DNA of 7,410 bases from JAIMBK01 sp040755975 (GTDB taxonomy: Bacteria > Bacillota > Desulfotomaculia > Desulfotomaculales > Nap2-2B), in contig JBFLZY010000112.1 of the NCBI GenBank assembly GCA_040755975.1, positions 1 through 7,410 of the forward strand, read 5' to 3'. This document shows positions 1 through 6,269 of this stretch, piece by piece. The position numbers and the translations under genes were made by a program. Each line of letters opens with the position of its first letter. Within the stretch, counting starts at the first letter, position 1. The notes under the pieces are model-generated. The model did not search any database and was not told the DNA's origin. It saw only the letters and a list, made by a program, of their open reading frames with translations.

Positions 1-1230
1 ACGCTGAAAAATTGCGGGGTTGCGGAAAGCGATCTGGTGGTGGCGGTAACGAACAGCGACGAGATTAACATGATCGCCTGCCTGATCGCGAAGAGGTTGG
101 GCGTTCCCAGGAGTATTGCCAGGGTCAGGGATCCCGACTATACGGCGGACATTAATATTTCCAAGGAGGAACTGGGAATTGACCTGGTGATTAACCCCGA
201 ATTTGCGGCGGCGTTGGAAATTTCCCGTTTGCTGAGCGTATCTTTGCCTGTTTATACGGAACCTTTTGCCAATGGCCGGGTTCAAATGGCGGAAATTAAT
301 ATTGAAGAGGGTCATTATGAATTTGTAAACAAGCGCCTCCAGGAACTCAACATGCCCAGGGCATGTTTGATTGTAGGCATCTCCCGCCAGGGAAAAATGA
401 TTGTGCCGGGCGGACACGATAAGATCCACGCCGGCGATACCCTGTATCTTTTAGCCCACTTTGACAGCGTTAATAAAATCTGTACGAAGATTAAAAAGAA
501 AAGGCAGCGAATGCACAGAGTGATGATTCTGGGAGGCGGTAAAATCGGTTTTTACCTTGCCGAGCGTTTGAGCACGCGCGGGATGGGCGTTAAAATAATT
601 GAGCAAAACGAACAAAAATGCCGGGAACTGGCGGAGCGTTTGCCCAACGTGCTTATCCTTAAGGGCGATGGAACCGATGTCGAGTTATTGAAGCGGGAGG
701 GCGTCGGCGAAACAGACGGTTTCGTCGCCGTAACCGGGATAGATGAAGAAAACTTGTTGATTGCTTTGTTAGCCAAGCAGCTGGGAGCGAAAAGGGTAAT
801 CGCCAAAGTAAGCCGGCCTTCCTATGCCCCGCTGGTGGAACGCCTGGGGGTGGACGCGGCAATCAGCCCGCGCCTGATCACCATCAGCGAAATATTAAGA
901 TTTATCCGGGGCGGCCGGTTGCTTTCTTTATCGCTCCTGTTGAACGGTCAGGCCGAAGTGGTCGAACTGATTATCCCGGCAGGCAGCAAGGTTGTCGGGC
1001 GTTCCCTGGAGAAGCTGGGTCTGCCTAAAGGGGTAATCATCGGGGCCATTTTACGTGATCGCAAAATCATTGTTCCCCAGGGAAAGGATATAATCCAGGG
1101 GAACGACCGCCTGGTAGTTTTTGCGGTAGGCCAGACTGTTCGCACTATAGAGGCGTTGTTTGACGTAGGAGGAAAAGATTTTGAACCGCAACCTGGTTTT
1201 GCACACGTTGGGCCTGGTGCTCCTGTGTGA
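1..1230 (+). CDS. trkA: Trk potassium uptake regulator TrkA (5'-truncated by window edge)
   Basis: Peripheral cytosolic subunit of the Trk K+ uptake system; it binds NAD(H) or another nucleotide and gates TrkH. The frame is open from base 1, giving 409 residues without a start codon. By comparison with usual TrkA length (about 450-460), some 50 N-terminal residues are missing, including the first glycine-rich Rossmann loop. Seen in order: the rest of the first RCK_N domain (AVTNSDEINMIACLIAKRLG, residues 15-34), a first RCK_C domain (around 95-160), a second RCK_N domain with the nucleotide loop GGGKIG at 178-183 and the acidic IIEQNEQ stretch after it, then a second RCK_C domain (about 315-385). 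This duplicated RCK layout is typical of TrkA rather than single-RCK KtrA. The internal GTG codons at 37 and 40 are not the start, since homologous sequence continues upstream of them. The last 50 bases overlap trkH, which points to co-translation and a single potassium transport operon. Confidence 0.95.
   Translation, partial: TLKNCGVAESDLVVAVTNSDEINMIACLIAKRLGVPRSIARVRDPDYTADINISKEELGIDLVINPEFAAALEISRLLSVSLPVYTEPFANGRVQMAEINIEEGHYEFVNKRLQELNMPRACLIVGISRQGKMIVPGGHDKIHAGDTLYLLAHFDSVNKICTKIKKKRQRMHRVMILGGGKIGFYLAERLSTRGMGVKIIEQNEQKCRELAERLPNVLILKGDGTDVELLKREGVGETDGFVAVTGIDEENLLIALLAKQLGAKRVIAKVSRPSYAPLVERLGVDAAISPRLITISEILRFIRGGRLLSLSLLLNGQAEVVELIIPAGSKVVGRSLEKLGLPKGVIIGAILRDRKIIVPQGKDIIQGNDRLVVFAVGQTVRTIEALFDVGGKDFEPQPGFAHVGPGAPV
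1167..1173 (+). promoter_or_regulatory. Ribosome binding site deciding the trkH TTG start
   Basis: AGGAGGA lies inside the 3' end of trkA, 7 bases before a TTG at 1181. It is a full-strength Shine-Dalgarno and fixes the trkH start despite the non-ATG codon and the 50-base overlap with trkA. Confidence 0.85.
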
Positions 1231-2626
1231 ATCGCTGGCGATGGTTCCTTCTTTACTGGTTGCTCTTTATTTGAAGGAAAACAGTGTGCTGGCCTTTTTT
1301 CTGGTAATTTTGTTGACTGCCGCGTTTGGTTTTGTTTTTGTCAAGCTTCCGGTTGACCCGAATCAGCTCAGTTATAAAGAAGGGTTTGTAATTGCCGCTT
1401 TTGGCTGGCTGACGCTAGCTGTTTTCGGCAGCCTGCCTTTTATTTTTTCGGGAGCGCTAAGCCACCCGGTCGATGCTTTTTTTGAGACCGTGTCCGGCTT
1501 TACCACTACGGGAGCTTCGGTAGTTCCGGACGTGGAAATTTTGCCGCGCAGCATCCTTCTGTGGCGCAACTTTACGCAATGGCTGGGTGGAATGGGCGTC
1601 ATTGTTCTGATGGTGGCCTTGATCCCTTCTTTGAAAGTGGCCGGACTGCAGCTTTTTCGCGCCGAAGTGCCCGGTCCGACCAAAAGCAAGGTGTTGCCGC
1701 GAATAGCGATTACCGCCCGCGAGCTTTACCGGATCTATCTCATCATTACGTTCGCCGAAATTATCCTTTTGAAAATAGCCGGGATATCCTGGTTTGATTC
1801 GGTGATTCATACTTTTGGGACCGTTCCTACGGGGGGTTTTTCTAATAAGAATTTGAGTGTTGGCGCTTATGACAGCGTCCTGGTTGAAGTAATTATTGTC
1901 TTTTTTATGATTCTCTGCGGGATGAATTTTGCACTTCATTACCGGGCTTTTCGCGGAGGCGAGCTTCGTTCTTACTGGAAGGATCCAGAACTCAAGTTTT
2001 ACCTGGGAGTTCTCGCTTTAGGCACTTTGCTGGTTGCCGCAAACCTCATCAAAACCGGGGATTACGAGATAAATAAAGCGTTTCGGTTAGCCTTGTTCCA
2101 GGTTTCGTCCATCGTTACCACAACGGGTTTTGCCACCGCGGATTTTGGCCGGTGGCCGGCATTTTCGCAAATGATCTTATTTATTTTAATGTTTATAGGG
2201 GGCTGCGCCGGTTCTACCGGGGGCGCCATCAAACACATCCGGGTGCTCATCTTGATCAAAAGCGCTTCGCGGCAACTCACCCGGCTTTTGCATCCCCAGG
2301 CGGTTATTCCCGTCCGGCTGGGCAGTCAGGCGCTTTCCGAAGAGGTGGTCGAGGCTGTCCAGGCATTTTTCTTTATTTATATTTTGATTTTTATAGGTGC
2401 GGTGATGTTTCTTGCCTGTCTGGGTTTGGATTTGATCAGCGCGCTTGCCGCCGTGGCGGCTACCCTGGGAAACGTCGGGCCGGGGCTTGGTCTGGTGGGG
2501 CCGGCTTCCAATTACGCTTCGCTGCCCGCGGCGGGAAAGATAGCCTTAAGTATGTGCATGTTAATCGGCAGGCTCGAAATTTACACAGTCCTGGTGATCT
2601 TAAGCAGGCGCTTTTGGAAGCCATAG
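1181..2626 (+). CDS. trkH: Trk system potassium uptake membrane subunit TrkH
   Basis: Integral membrane channel subunit that takes up K+ together with TrkA. The 481-residue product is strongly hydrophobic and has the four pore repeats of the SKT (superfamily of K+ transporters) fold. The selectivity-filter segments are visible: TTTGAS (108-113), VPTGGFS (215-221), TTTGF (313-317) and TLGNVGPG (428-435). Each contains the conserved glycine: G111, G218/G219, G316 and G430/G433. GGCAGSTGGAIKHIR (340-354) matches the intramembrane gating loop of the third repeat. GRLEIYT near the C-terminus (463-469) is the conserved GRLE motif. Length and motifs fit full-length TrkH. The TTG start is preceded by AGGAGGA at 7-base spacing and begins directly before the first membrane helix. 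The gene overlaps the end of trkA by 50 bases. The stop codon falls within the left arm of an inverted repeat (see 2617-2681). Confidence 0.96.
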   Translation: MNRNLVLHTLGLVLLCESLAMVPSLLVALYLKENSVLAFFLVILLTAAFGFVFVKLPVDPNQLSYKEGFVIAAFGWLTLAVFGSLPFIFSGALSHPVDAFFETVSGFTTTGASVVPDVEILPRSILLWRNFTQWLGGMGVIVLMVALIPSLKVAGLQLFRAEVPGPTKSKVLPRIAITARELYRIYLIITFAEIILLKIAGISWFDSVIHTFGTVPTGGFSNKNLSVGAYDSVLVEVIIVFFMILCGMNFALHYRAFRGGELRSYWKDPELKFYLGVLALGTLLVAANLIKTGDYEINKAFRLALFQVSSIVTTTGFATADFGRWPAFSQMILFILMFIGGCAGSTGGAIKHIRVLILIKSASRQLTRLLHPQAVIPVRLGSQALSEEVVEAVQAFFFIYILIFIGAVMFLACLGLDLISALAAVAATLGNVGPGLGLVGPASNYASLPAAGKIALSMCMLIGRLEIYTVLVILSRRFWKP

Positions 2627-2681
2627 AAAACAGGTTATGGTTGCTTTTTTATTCCTTCACTTCTTAATTCTCTATGGCTTC
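2617..2681 (+). terminator. Long inverted repeat, possible terminator after trkH
   Basis: GAAGCCATAGA (2617-2627) and TCTATGGCTTC (2671-2681) are exact reverse complements, giving an 11-bp perfect stem followed by TTTTGCTCC. The loop is 43 bases, long for an intrinsic terminator, and the T-run is short. Its place straight after the trkH stop, and before a promoter for the next gene, supports a role in ending the trk transcript. That role is inferred. Confidence 0.45.
2619..2650 (+). terminator. Short hairpin with T-run overlapping the trkH stop
   Basis: CCATAG (2621-2626) can pair with TTATGG (2635-2640), with one G-U pair, around an 8-base loop. Two further pairs (G2620-U2641, A2619-U2642) extend the stem outward. 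TTTTTT follows at 2645-2650. The stem is weak and not GC-rich, but the geometry is closer to a normal intrinsic terminator than the larger repeat with which it shares its left arm. The two structures cannot form together. Confidence 0.4.
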
Positions 2682-2716
2682 TTTTGCTCCTGTACCTTAG
2701 GTCAAATTAATTGGAT

Positions 2717-2746
2717 TTGCGTTTATTTTTGATTTTGTGCTATTAT
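2717..2746 (+). promoter_or_regulatory. Probable sigma-A promoter for nadE (extended -10)
   Basis: The -10 box TATTAT (2741-2746) is preceded by TGC (2738-2740), an extended -10 of the TGn type. A moderate -35 box, TTGCGT (2717-2722), lies 18 bases upstream. The region from 2700 is clearly AT-rich against the surrounding genes. Transcription would begin near 2753, leaving a leader of about 28 bases before the nadE start at 2781. It probably drives nadE-yebC. Confidence 0.55.
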
Positions 2747-2767
2747 AAAATTGCACGACTTTAGTCT

Positions 2768-2773
2768 GGAGGG
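2768..2773 (+). promoter_or_regulatory. Ribosome binding site deciding the nadE start
   Basis: GGAGGG sits 7 bases before TTG 2781. This favours 2781 over the in-frame TTG at 2751, which has no Shine-Dalgarno and lies at or upstream of the predicted transcription start. Confidence 0.75.
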
Positions 2774-2780
2774 ATTTGTT

Positions 2781-3509
2781 TTGCACGCCGCAGAAATGGC
2801 GGACAACTTAACCGGCTGGCTGCGCGAGCAGCTCGAAACGCGCGGTGCCAGAGGATTTGTGGTGGGTCTCAGCGGAGGGATTGATTCGGCTGTTACGGCG
2901 GCCCTGTGCAAAAGGGCCTGCCCGGAAAATACAATGGGGATAATTATGCCCTGCCACAGCGACCCCCAGGATGCGGCCGACGCGCGGGCGGTTGCGGATG
3001 CCCTCCGTGTCCCGGTTATAGAAGTGAATCTGGACGAACCTTTTGAATTAATGGTTAAAAAGCTGACCGGTAAACCATATGATGGCCGGGAAGTGGATTT
3101 GACCATTGCCAATATAAAACCGCGGCTCCGCATGATCACCCTTTATTTCTTTGCCGCGCGCCATAAATATCTGGTAGCGGGCACCGGCAACCGCAGCGAA
3201 CTGACGGTAGGCTATTTTACCAAGTATGGTGACGGAGGGGTAGATTTACTCCCCATCGGCAACCTGGTCAAGGCACAGGTCCGTGAATTGGCGGTGATCC
3301 TGGGCGTTCCCCGGCAAATCATCGCCAAGTCGCCGTCAGCCGGGTTGTGGGTGGGCCAGTGTGACGAGGAAGAAATGGGCATTACCTACGACGAGCTGGA
3401 CGAATTTATCCTTTACGGGAGAGGCCCCGACAGGGTGAAGGAAGTGATTCAAACCCTGGCCGTGTGCAATGCCCATAAAAATGAAATGCCCGCCCGCCCG
3501 CCGTTTTAA
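2781..3509 (+). CDS. nadE: NH3-dependent NAD+ synthetase
   Basis: Catalyses the last step of NAD+ synthesis: deamido-NAD+ + ATP + ammonia to NAD+ + AMP + PPi, in the cytosol. The 242-residue product has the adenine-nucleotide alpha-hydrolase P-loop SGGIDSAV (31-38), the GTGNRSE motif (134-140) followed by YFTKYGDGGVDL, and KSPSAGLWVGQCDEEEMG (183-200), the family's C-terminal signature. There is no N-terminal nitrilase-type glutaminase domain, so this is the ammonia-using form and not the glutamine-dependent form. It ends in HKNEMPARPPF, like the usual HKR-x-PP tail. The frame is open up to a TTG at 2751, but the Shine-Dalgarno and promoter positions both favour TTG 2781. It has its own promoter and is followed 16 bases later by yebC, so the two are probably co-transcribed. 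No functional link between the two is apparent. Confidence 0.93.
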   Translation: MHAAEMADNLTGWLREQLETRGARGFVVGLSGGIDSAVTAALCKRACPENTMGIIMPCHSDPQDAADARAVADALRVPVIEVNLDEPFELMVKKLTGKPYDGREVDLTIANIKPRLRMITLYFFAARHKYLVAGTGNRSELTVGYFTKYGDGGVDLLPIGNLVKAQVRELAVILGVPRQIIAKSPSAGLWVGQCDEEEMGITYDELDEFILYGRGPDRVKEVIQTLAVCNAHKNEMPARPPF

Positions 3510-3525
3510 AGGAAGGTGAGTTCAC

Positions 3526-4254
3526 GTGTCCGGTCATTCCAAGTGGGCGAATATTAAAAGAAAAAAGGCCAGGATGGACGCCCAGCGGGGAAAAATATTT
3601 ACCCGGCTGGCGCGGGAAATTATCGTGGCCGCCCGCCTGGGAGGCGCCGACCCGGAGGCCAACCCCCGCCTGAAGGCGGCAATTCAAAGGGCAAAGGAAG
3701 CGAATATTCCTAACGAGAATATCCAGCGGGCCATCCAGCGCGGCGTGGGCGAGCCGGGGGGCACCGGCTACGAAGAAGTTTTTTACGAAGGTTACGGGCC
3801 GGGAGGCGTCGCCATCATGCTGAAGATTTTAACCGATAACCGCAACCGGACCGCCAGCGAGGTCCGTTACCTTTTTTCCCGCAACGGCGGCAATTTAGGC
3901 GAGGCCGGCTGTGTTTCCTGGATGTTTGCCCGCAAGGGCTTGATTATAATTGATAAAGAAGAATTTTCTGATGAGGATGCGTTGTTGCTGCTTGCTCTGG
4001 AAGCGGGGGCTGAAGACGTAAAAACGGAAAAGGACAGTTTTGAAATTATCACCAGCGCGGAAGATTTCGAACAGGTGAAAAGCGCGTTGGACGCCCGGAG
4101 TATTCCGGTGGCCGAAGCCCAGGTTACCATGCTCCCGGCAGGCACCGTGAAGATGACGGAAAAAGAGGCCGAACCGGTAATTCGCCTGATCGATGCCCTT
4201 GAGGACCATGACGACGTGCAAGAGGTTTACGCGAATATTGAGATAGAGGATTAA
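3526..4254 (+). CDS. yebC: YebC/TACO1-family protein
   Basis: The 242-residue product has the family's normal full length. It opens with the hallmark MSGHSKWANIKRKK followed by DAQRGKIFTRLAREI, and carries NPRLKAAIQRAKEANIPNEN (46-65) and GGNLGEAGCVSWMF in the middle domain. The family was long annotated as a transcriptional regulator (PmpR in Pseudomonas). More recent work on bacterial YebC and mitochondrial TACO1 points to a ribosome-associated factor that relieves stalling, notably at proline-rich stretches. Which role applies here cannot be read from the sequence. The GTG start has GGAAGGTGAG just upstream (3511-3520), starting 2 bases after the nadE stop. Its position ahead of the ruv genes matches the conserved yebC-ruvC neighbourhood, although a 138-base gap and bofC intervene. 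No convincing terminator follows it. Confidence 0.95.
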   Translation: MSGHSKWANIKRKKARMDAQRGKIFTRLAREIIVAARLGGADPEANPRLKAAIQRAKEANIPNENIQRAIQRGVGEPGGTGYEEVFYEGYGPGGVAIMLKILTDNRNRTASEVRYLFSRNGGNLGEAGCVSWMFARKGLIIIDKEEFSDEDALLLLALEAGAEDVKTEKDSFEIITSAEDFEQVKSALDARSIPVAEAQVTMLPAGTVKMTEKEAEPVIRLIDALEDHDDVQEVYANIEIED

Positions 4255-4280
4255 AGTACCGGCAAAAACGGCGTAAAGGC

Positions 4281-4296
4281 CAAGGCATCAAGGCAC
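4281..4296 (+). repeat. 8-base tandem repeat in the yebC-bofC gap
   Basis: CAAGGCAT and CAAGGCAC lie directly head to tail, with a further AAGGC just before at 4276-4280. The repeat is short and lies in the 138-base non-coding gap. I have no function to offer, and it may be chance or replication slippage. Confidence 0.4.
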
Positions 4297-4366
4297 AAAG
4301 CTGCAATATAGACGCCCTGGATTAATATGCATCAATAACCCCAGGAAATGGTAATAATATAGGCAG

Positions 4367-4373
4367 CATAATA
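4367..4373 (+). promoter_or_regulatory. Possible -10 box before bofC, sigma-G-like
   Basis: CATAATA agrees with the CATnnTA type -10 recognised by the forespore sigma factor G in B. subtilis, which would suit a bofC gene. No matching -35 (GnATR) is found 17-18 bases upstream, and the implied leader of roughly 13 bases is short. The surrounding 4320-4378 is AT-rich, which raises chance matches. Treat it as a hint only. Confidence 0.22.
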
Positions 4374-4392
4374 TTTTGCCAGGGTGTCTTTT

Positions 4393-5139
4393 ATGTTTAA
4401 AAAACTTTTCTGGGCTATATTGAGTGGATTAACGGTGTTTGCTGTGGCGGCGGCGGTTTTTTTGGCTCTCTCCATTTTTGCCGGGCCGGCCGCAAAGCCG
4501 GTTTTAACCGGTTTTTCTTCTGTTGCCCGCGAAGTTGAGAGTATTGATCGGAAAGTGTATGCCGGCACTGTAGTGCGCGAGGAATATGAATATCTTTGCG
4601 GCGATGTCCACATCGTTTACCTGGGGCGGGCGCCCCGGGAGCTCATCGGGTGCGACCGGGCCGCCTTGGAACGAAGGTACCCCGCCGGAGACGGCTGGAC
4701 GATTGAAGCGGGGCAAGATGCGCTCGTTTTGCGCAAACAATTCCTCGAATTTTGCCCGGAGCACAAAAATTACCGGCACTTGGGGATTAGCGAAGGGTAC
4801 CTGGCCATTTTCGAAGGGCCCCTGGGAAACAACCAGAAGCTGTTGCGGGTGGAGAAAAAAATTCCGGTAGCAAGGCTGTCTGCGGATTATCAAATAAAGC
4901 TGGAACAGGCGATGAATTTTGAGCAACAGCTTCCGGGAATCCAGGCCCGGCTGCGCGAAGAGCTGGAATTTGCCGGAGAATCTGCTTTAAATGCAGGGTT
5001 AGAAAATTTGGACGAGCATGTTTTACATGAACATGTTAAGGAAAAGCCCGAAAGGAAATCGGGCCTTAATTTTCTGTTCAGCAATGAAATTTTTAGTTTG
5101 CCTGCGGAAGGAGGCGCCGGACATCCCGTAGAACTATAA
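4393..5139 (+). CDS. bofC: BofC-like forespore signalling protein with C-terminal extension
   Basis: The 248-residue product has a short basic N-terminus and one hydrophobic segment (about 7-30), so it is probably exported or membrane-anchored. A BofC-type body follows: EYLCGD (66-71), ELIGCDRAALERRYP (83-97), GWTI (101-104), then RHLGISEGYLAIFEGPLG (128-145), the most recognisable stretch of the BofC C-terminal domain. In B. subtilis, BofC acts in the space around the forespore by restraining the SpoIVB protease, and so the timing of pro-sigma-K processing. That role here is inferred. Support comes from position: bofC also precedes ruvAB in B. subtilis. ATG 4393 is chosen because CAGGGTG lies 6 bases before it; an in-frame GTG at 4384 forms part of that Shine-Dalgarno. 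The protein is longer than B. subtilis BofC (about 170 residues), with a hydrophilic tail after about 195 whose DNA carries two hairpins. Assignment to the family is good; activity is unproven. Confidence 0.72.
   Translation: MFKKLFWAILSGLTVFAVAAAVFLALSIFAGPAAKPVLTGFSSVAREVESIDRKVYAGTVVREEYEYLCGDVHIVYLGRAPRELIGCDRAALERRYPAGDGWTIEAGQDALVLRKQFLEFCPEHKNYRHLGISEGYLAIFEGPLGNNQKLLRVEKKIPVARLSADYQIKLEQAMNFEQQLPGIQARLREELEFAGESALNAGLENLDEHVLHEHVKEKPERKSGLNFLFSNEIFSLPAEGGAGHPVEL
5015..5037 (+). repeat. Inverted repeat inside the 3' end of bofC
   Basis: CATGTT (5017-5022) and AACATG (5030-5035) pair across a 7-base loop, with one G-U and one A-U pair extending the stem outward (5015-5016 with 5036-5037). 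It lies in codons for the odd C-terminal tail, 8 bases before the next hairpin. Confidence 0.45.
5046..5074 (+). terminator. Terminator-like hairpin inside bofC, upstream of ruvC
   Basis: GCCCGA (5046-5051) pairs with TCGGGC (5059-5064) across the loop AAGGAAA. The stem is preceded by AAAA and followed by CTTAATTTT. The layout is that of an intrinsic terminator or attenuator, though the T-run is interrupted. It is unusual in lying within an open coding frame (about residues 218-224 of the BofC-like protein), about 106 bases before ruvC. It could lower ruvCAB expression from upstream transcription; this is inferred. Confidence 0.4.
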
Positions 5140-5150
5140 AGGGATCAGGA

Positions 5151-5180
5151 ATGATAGGGGTCTGGCAGCCTTGCGGATAA
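5151..5180 (+). other. Nine-codon mini-ORF overlapping the ruvC start
   Basis: ATG 5151 opens a frame reading MIGVWQPCG and stops at TAA 5178-5180, ten bases into ruvC and in a different frame. AAAGGG (5138-5143) lies 7 bases before its ATG, a fair ribosome binding site. It may be a translational coupling device for ruvC, or chance. No expression evidence can be seen. Confidence 0.25.
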
Positions 5181-5659
5181 TCGGCGTGGATCCGGGTACG
5201 GCCAGGACGGGTTTTGGCGTTATTGATTTTTGGGCGGACCGGTTTGCCGTGGTGGATTACGGCTATATTAAAACCAGGTCTGAACTGCCCTTGCCCGGGC
5301 GCCTCCGGCTTATCTACGAACAACTGGACAAAATAATTGCCGGTTTTCGGCCCGAACGGTTTGCCATCGAGGAATTATTTTTCAATAAAAACACCCGTAC
5401 CGCCATGGGCGTAGGGCAGGCCCGGGGGGTGGCCGTGCTGACGGCGGCCAGGGCAGGCCTGGTGGTTGCGGAATATACCCCGTTGCAGGTAAAGCAGGCG
5501 GTGGTTGGTTATGGCCGGGCAAGCAAGGAACAGGTTAAATATATGGTCAAGGCCATTTTGAAATTGCCGGCACCGCCGGCCCCGGATGATGTTACCGACG
5601 CCCTGGCGGTGGCTATTTGCGACGCCTTTTCAGCGTCGGGAAGAAACCCGTTCCGCTAA
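5171..5659 (+). CDS. ruvC: Holliday junction endodeoxyribonuclease RuvC
   Basis: Dimeric Mg2+-dependent resolvase that nicks Holliday junctions symmetrically in homologous recombination and repair, working with RuvAB. The 162-residue product starts IIGVDPG and carries the four expected acidic catalytic residues of the RNase H-like fold: D7, E67 (in AIEELFF), D140 and D143 (in PDDVTDALA). NKNTRTAMGVGQARGV (72-87) and YTPLQVKQAVVGYGRASKEQV (102-122) are also typical. The TTG start 5171 places the conserved first strand at residue 2. AGGGG (5156-5160) is 10 bases upstream, a moderate site. The start is overlapped by a short out-of-frame ORF at 5151-5180. The gene begins 31 bases after bofC and ends 13 bases before ruvA, consistent with one operon. 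Confidence 0.96.
   Translation: MRIIGVDPGTARTGFGVIDFWADRFAVVDYGYIKTRSELPLPGRLRLIYEQLDKIIAGFRPERFAIEELFFNKNTRTAMGVGQARGVAVLTAARAGLVVAEYTPLQVKQAVVGYGRASKEQVKYMVKAILKLPAPPAPDDVTDALAVAICDAFSASGRNPFR
5620..5638 (+). repeat. Hairpin in the last codons of ruvC
   Basis: CGACGC (5620-5625) and GCGTCG (5633-5638) form a perfect 6-bp GC-rich stem around the loop CTTTTCA, ending 22 bases before the ruvA ribosome binding site. No T-run follows, so it is not a terminator. It could affect mRNA stability or coupling between ruvC and ruvA. Confidence 0.4.
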
Positions 5660-5672
5660 GGGAGGGTGGTGC

Positions 5673-6269
5673 ATGCTTGCTTTTTTGCGGGGCACGCTGG
5701 CGGCCGTTGAAAAAGAAGCAATAATTGTAGAAGTAAACGGAATTGGTTTTCAGCTGCAGGTGCCTGCTTCCACCCTGGAGCGCCTTCCCGGCCTGGGGGC
5801 GGAAGTAAAGCTGCATACGTACCTGGCCTCCCGCGAAGACGGAGTGTCTCTTTATGGTTTTTGGGGGCAGGAGGAACTGGCTGTTTTTCGTGCTTTGCTC
5901 GGTGTGGGCGGGGTCGGGCCGAAGGCGGCTATAGGCCTGCTTTCTGCCCTGGGGCCGCACCGGCTGCACCTGGCCATCGCGAAAGGCGAAGCGGATGCCC
6001 TGACCAGGGCGCCGGGAGTAGGCAGAAAAACTGCTCAGAGAATCATTTTAGAGTTGAAAGATAAACTAGCCAGAGAAATTGCACCGATCGATCCTTCCGT
6101 TAAAAAAGTATCTGGAGAAGAGGAAGATGCCGTCCAGGCCCTGGTTGCTCTGGGTTATCACGAAAGTGAAGCGCGCAAGGCTGTCCGGACAACTTTAGCG
6201 GAGGCCGGGGGAGCCCCTTTGCAGGCGGCGCAACTGGTCCGGCTGGCGTTAAAAAGGCTTGCCAGATAG
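5673..6269 (+). CDS. ruvA: Holliday junction branch migration protein RuvA
   Basis: Tetrameric protein that binds the four-way junction and positions the RuvB motors. The 198-residue product is full length. Domain I is an OB-fold (1-62) opening MLAFLRGTL. The acidic pin residues known from E. coli fall at E55 and D56 (REDGVSLYGF). Domain II has two helix-hairpin-helix motifs, GVGGVGPKAA (77-86) and APGVGRKTAQRIILEL (113-128). A flexible linker around 135-150 leads to domain III (152-198), which contacts RuvB; it includes ALVALGYHESEA, typical of this domain. The start is ATG 5673, with GGAGG (5661-5665) 7 bases before it. The frame is open further upstream (to 5586), but that part lies within ruvC and lacks homology. 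The 13-base gap after ruvC indicates co-transcription. Confidence 0.96.
   Translation: MLAFLRGTLAAVEKEAIIVEVNGIGFQLQVPASTLERLPGLGAEVKLHTYLASREDGVSLYGFWGQEELAVFRALLGVGGVGPKAAIGLLSALGPHRLHLAIAKGEADALTRAPGVGRKTAQRIILELKDKLAREIAPIDPSVKKVSGEEEDAVQALVALGYHESEARKAVRTTLAEAGGAPLQAAQLVRLALKRLAR

Noticed and set aside
1457..1939. 160-codon minus-strand frame across trkH
   Set aside because: It is the antisense of a well-supported membrane protein gene. It lacks a credible ribosome site and the composition looks non-coding.
2751..2780. Ten-residue N-terminal extension of NadE from TTG 2751
   Set aside because: No ribosome site precedes it, it lies at or before the predicted transcription start, and TTG 2781 has GGAGGG at 7-base spacing.
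4316..4345. CCTGG/CCAGG inverted repeat as a yebC terminator
   Set aside because: The stem is only 5 bp with a 20-base AT-rich loop and no T-run follows.
5029..5040. GAACATGTT as a LexA box upstream of ruvC
   Set aside because: The GAAC and GTT halves are separated by two bases instead of four and the second half is incomplete. It is better explained as part of the hairpin at 5015-5037.
5586..5672. Upstream ATG for ruvA within ruvC
   Set aside because: The added 29 residues have no RuvA homology and are the +1 shadow of ruvC. ATG 5673 has a strong Shine-Dalgarno and gives the normal N-terminus.
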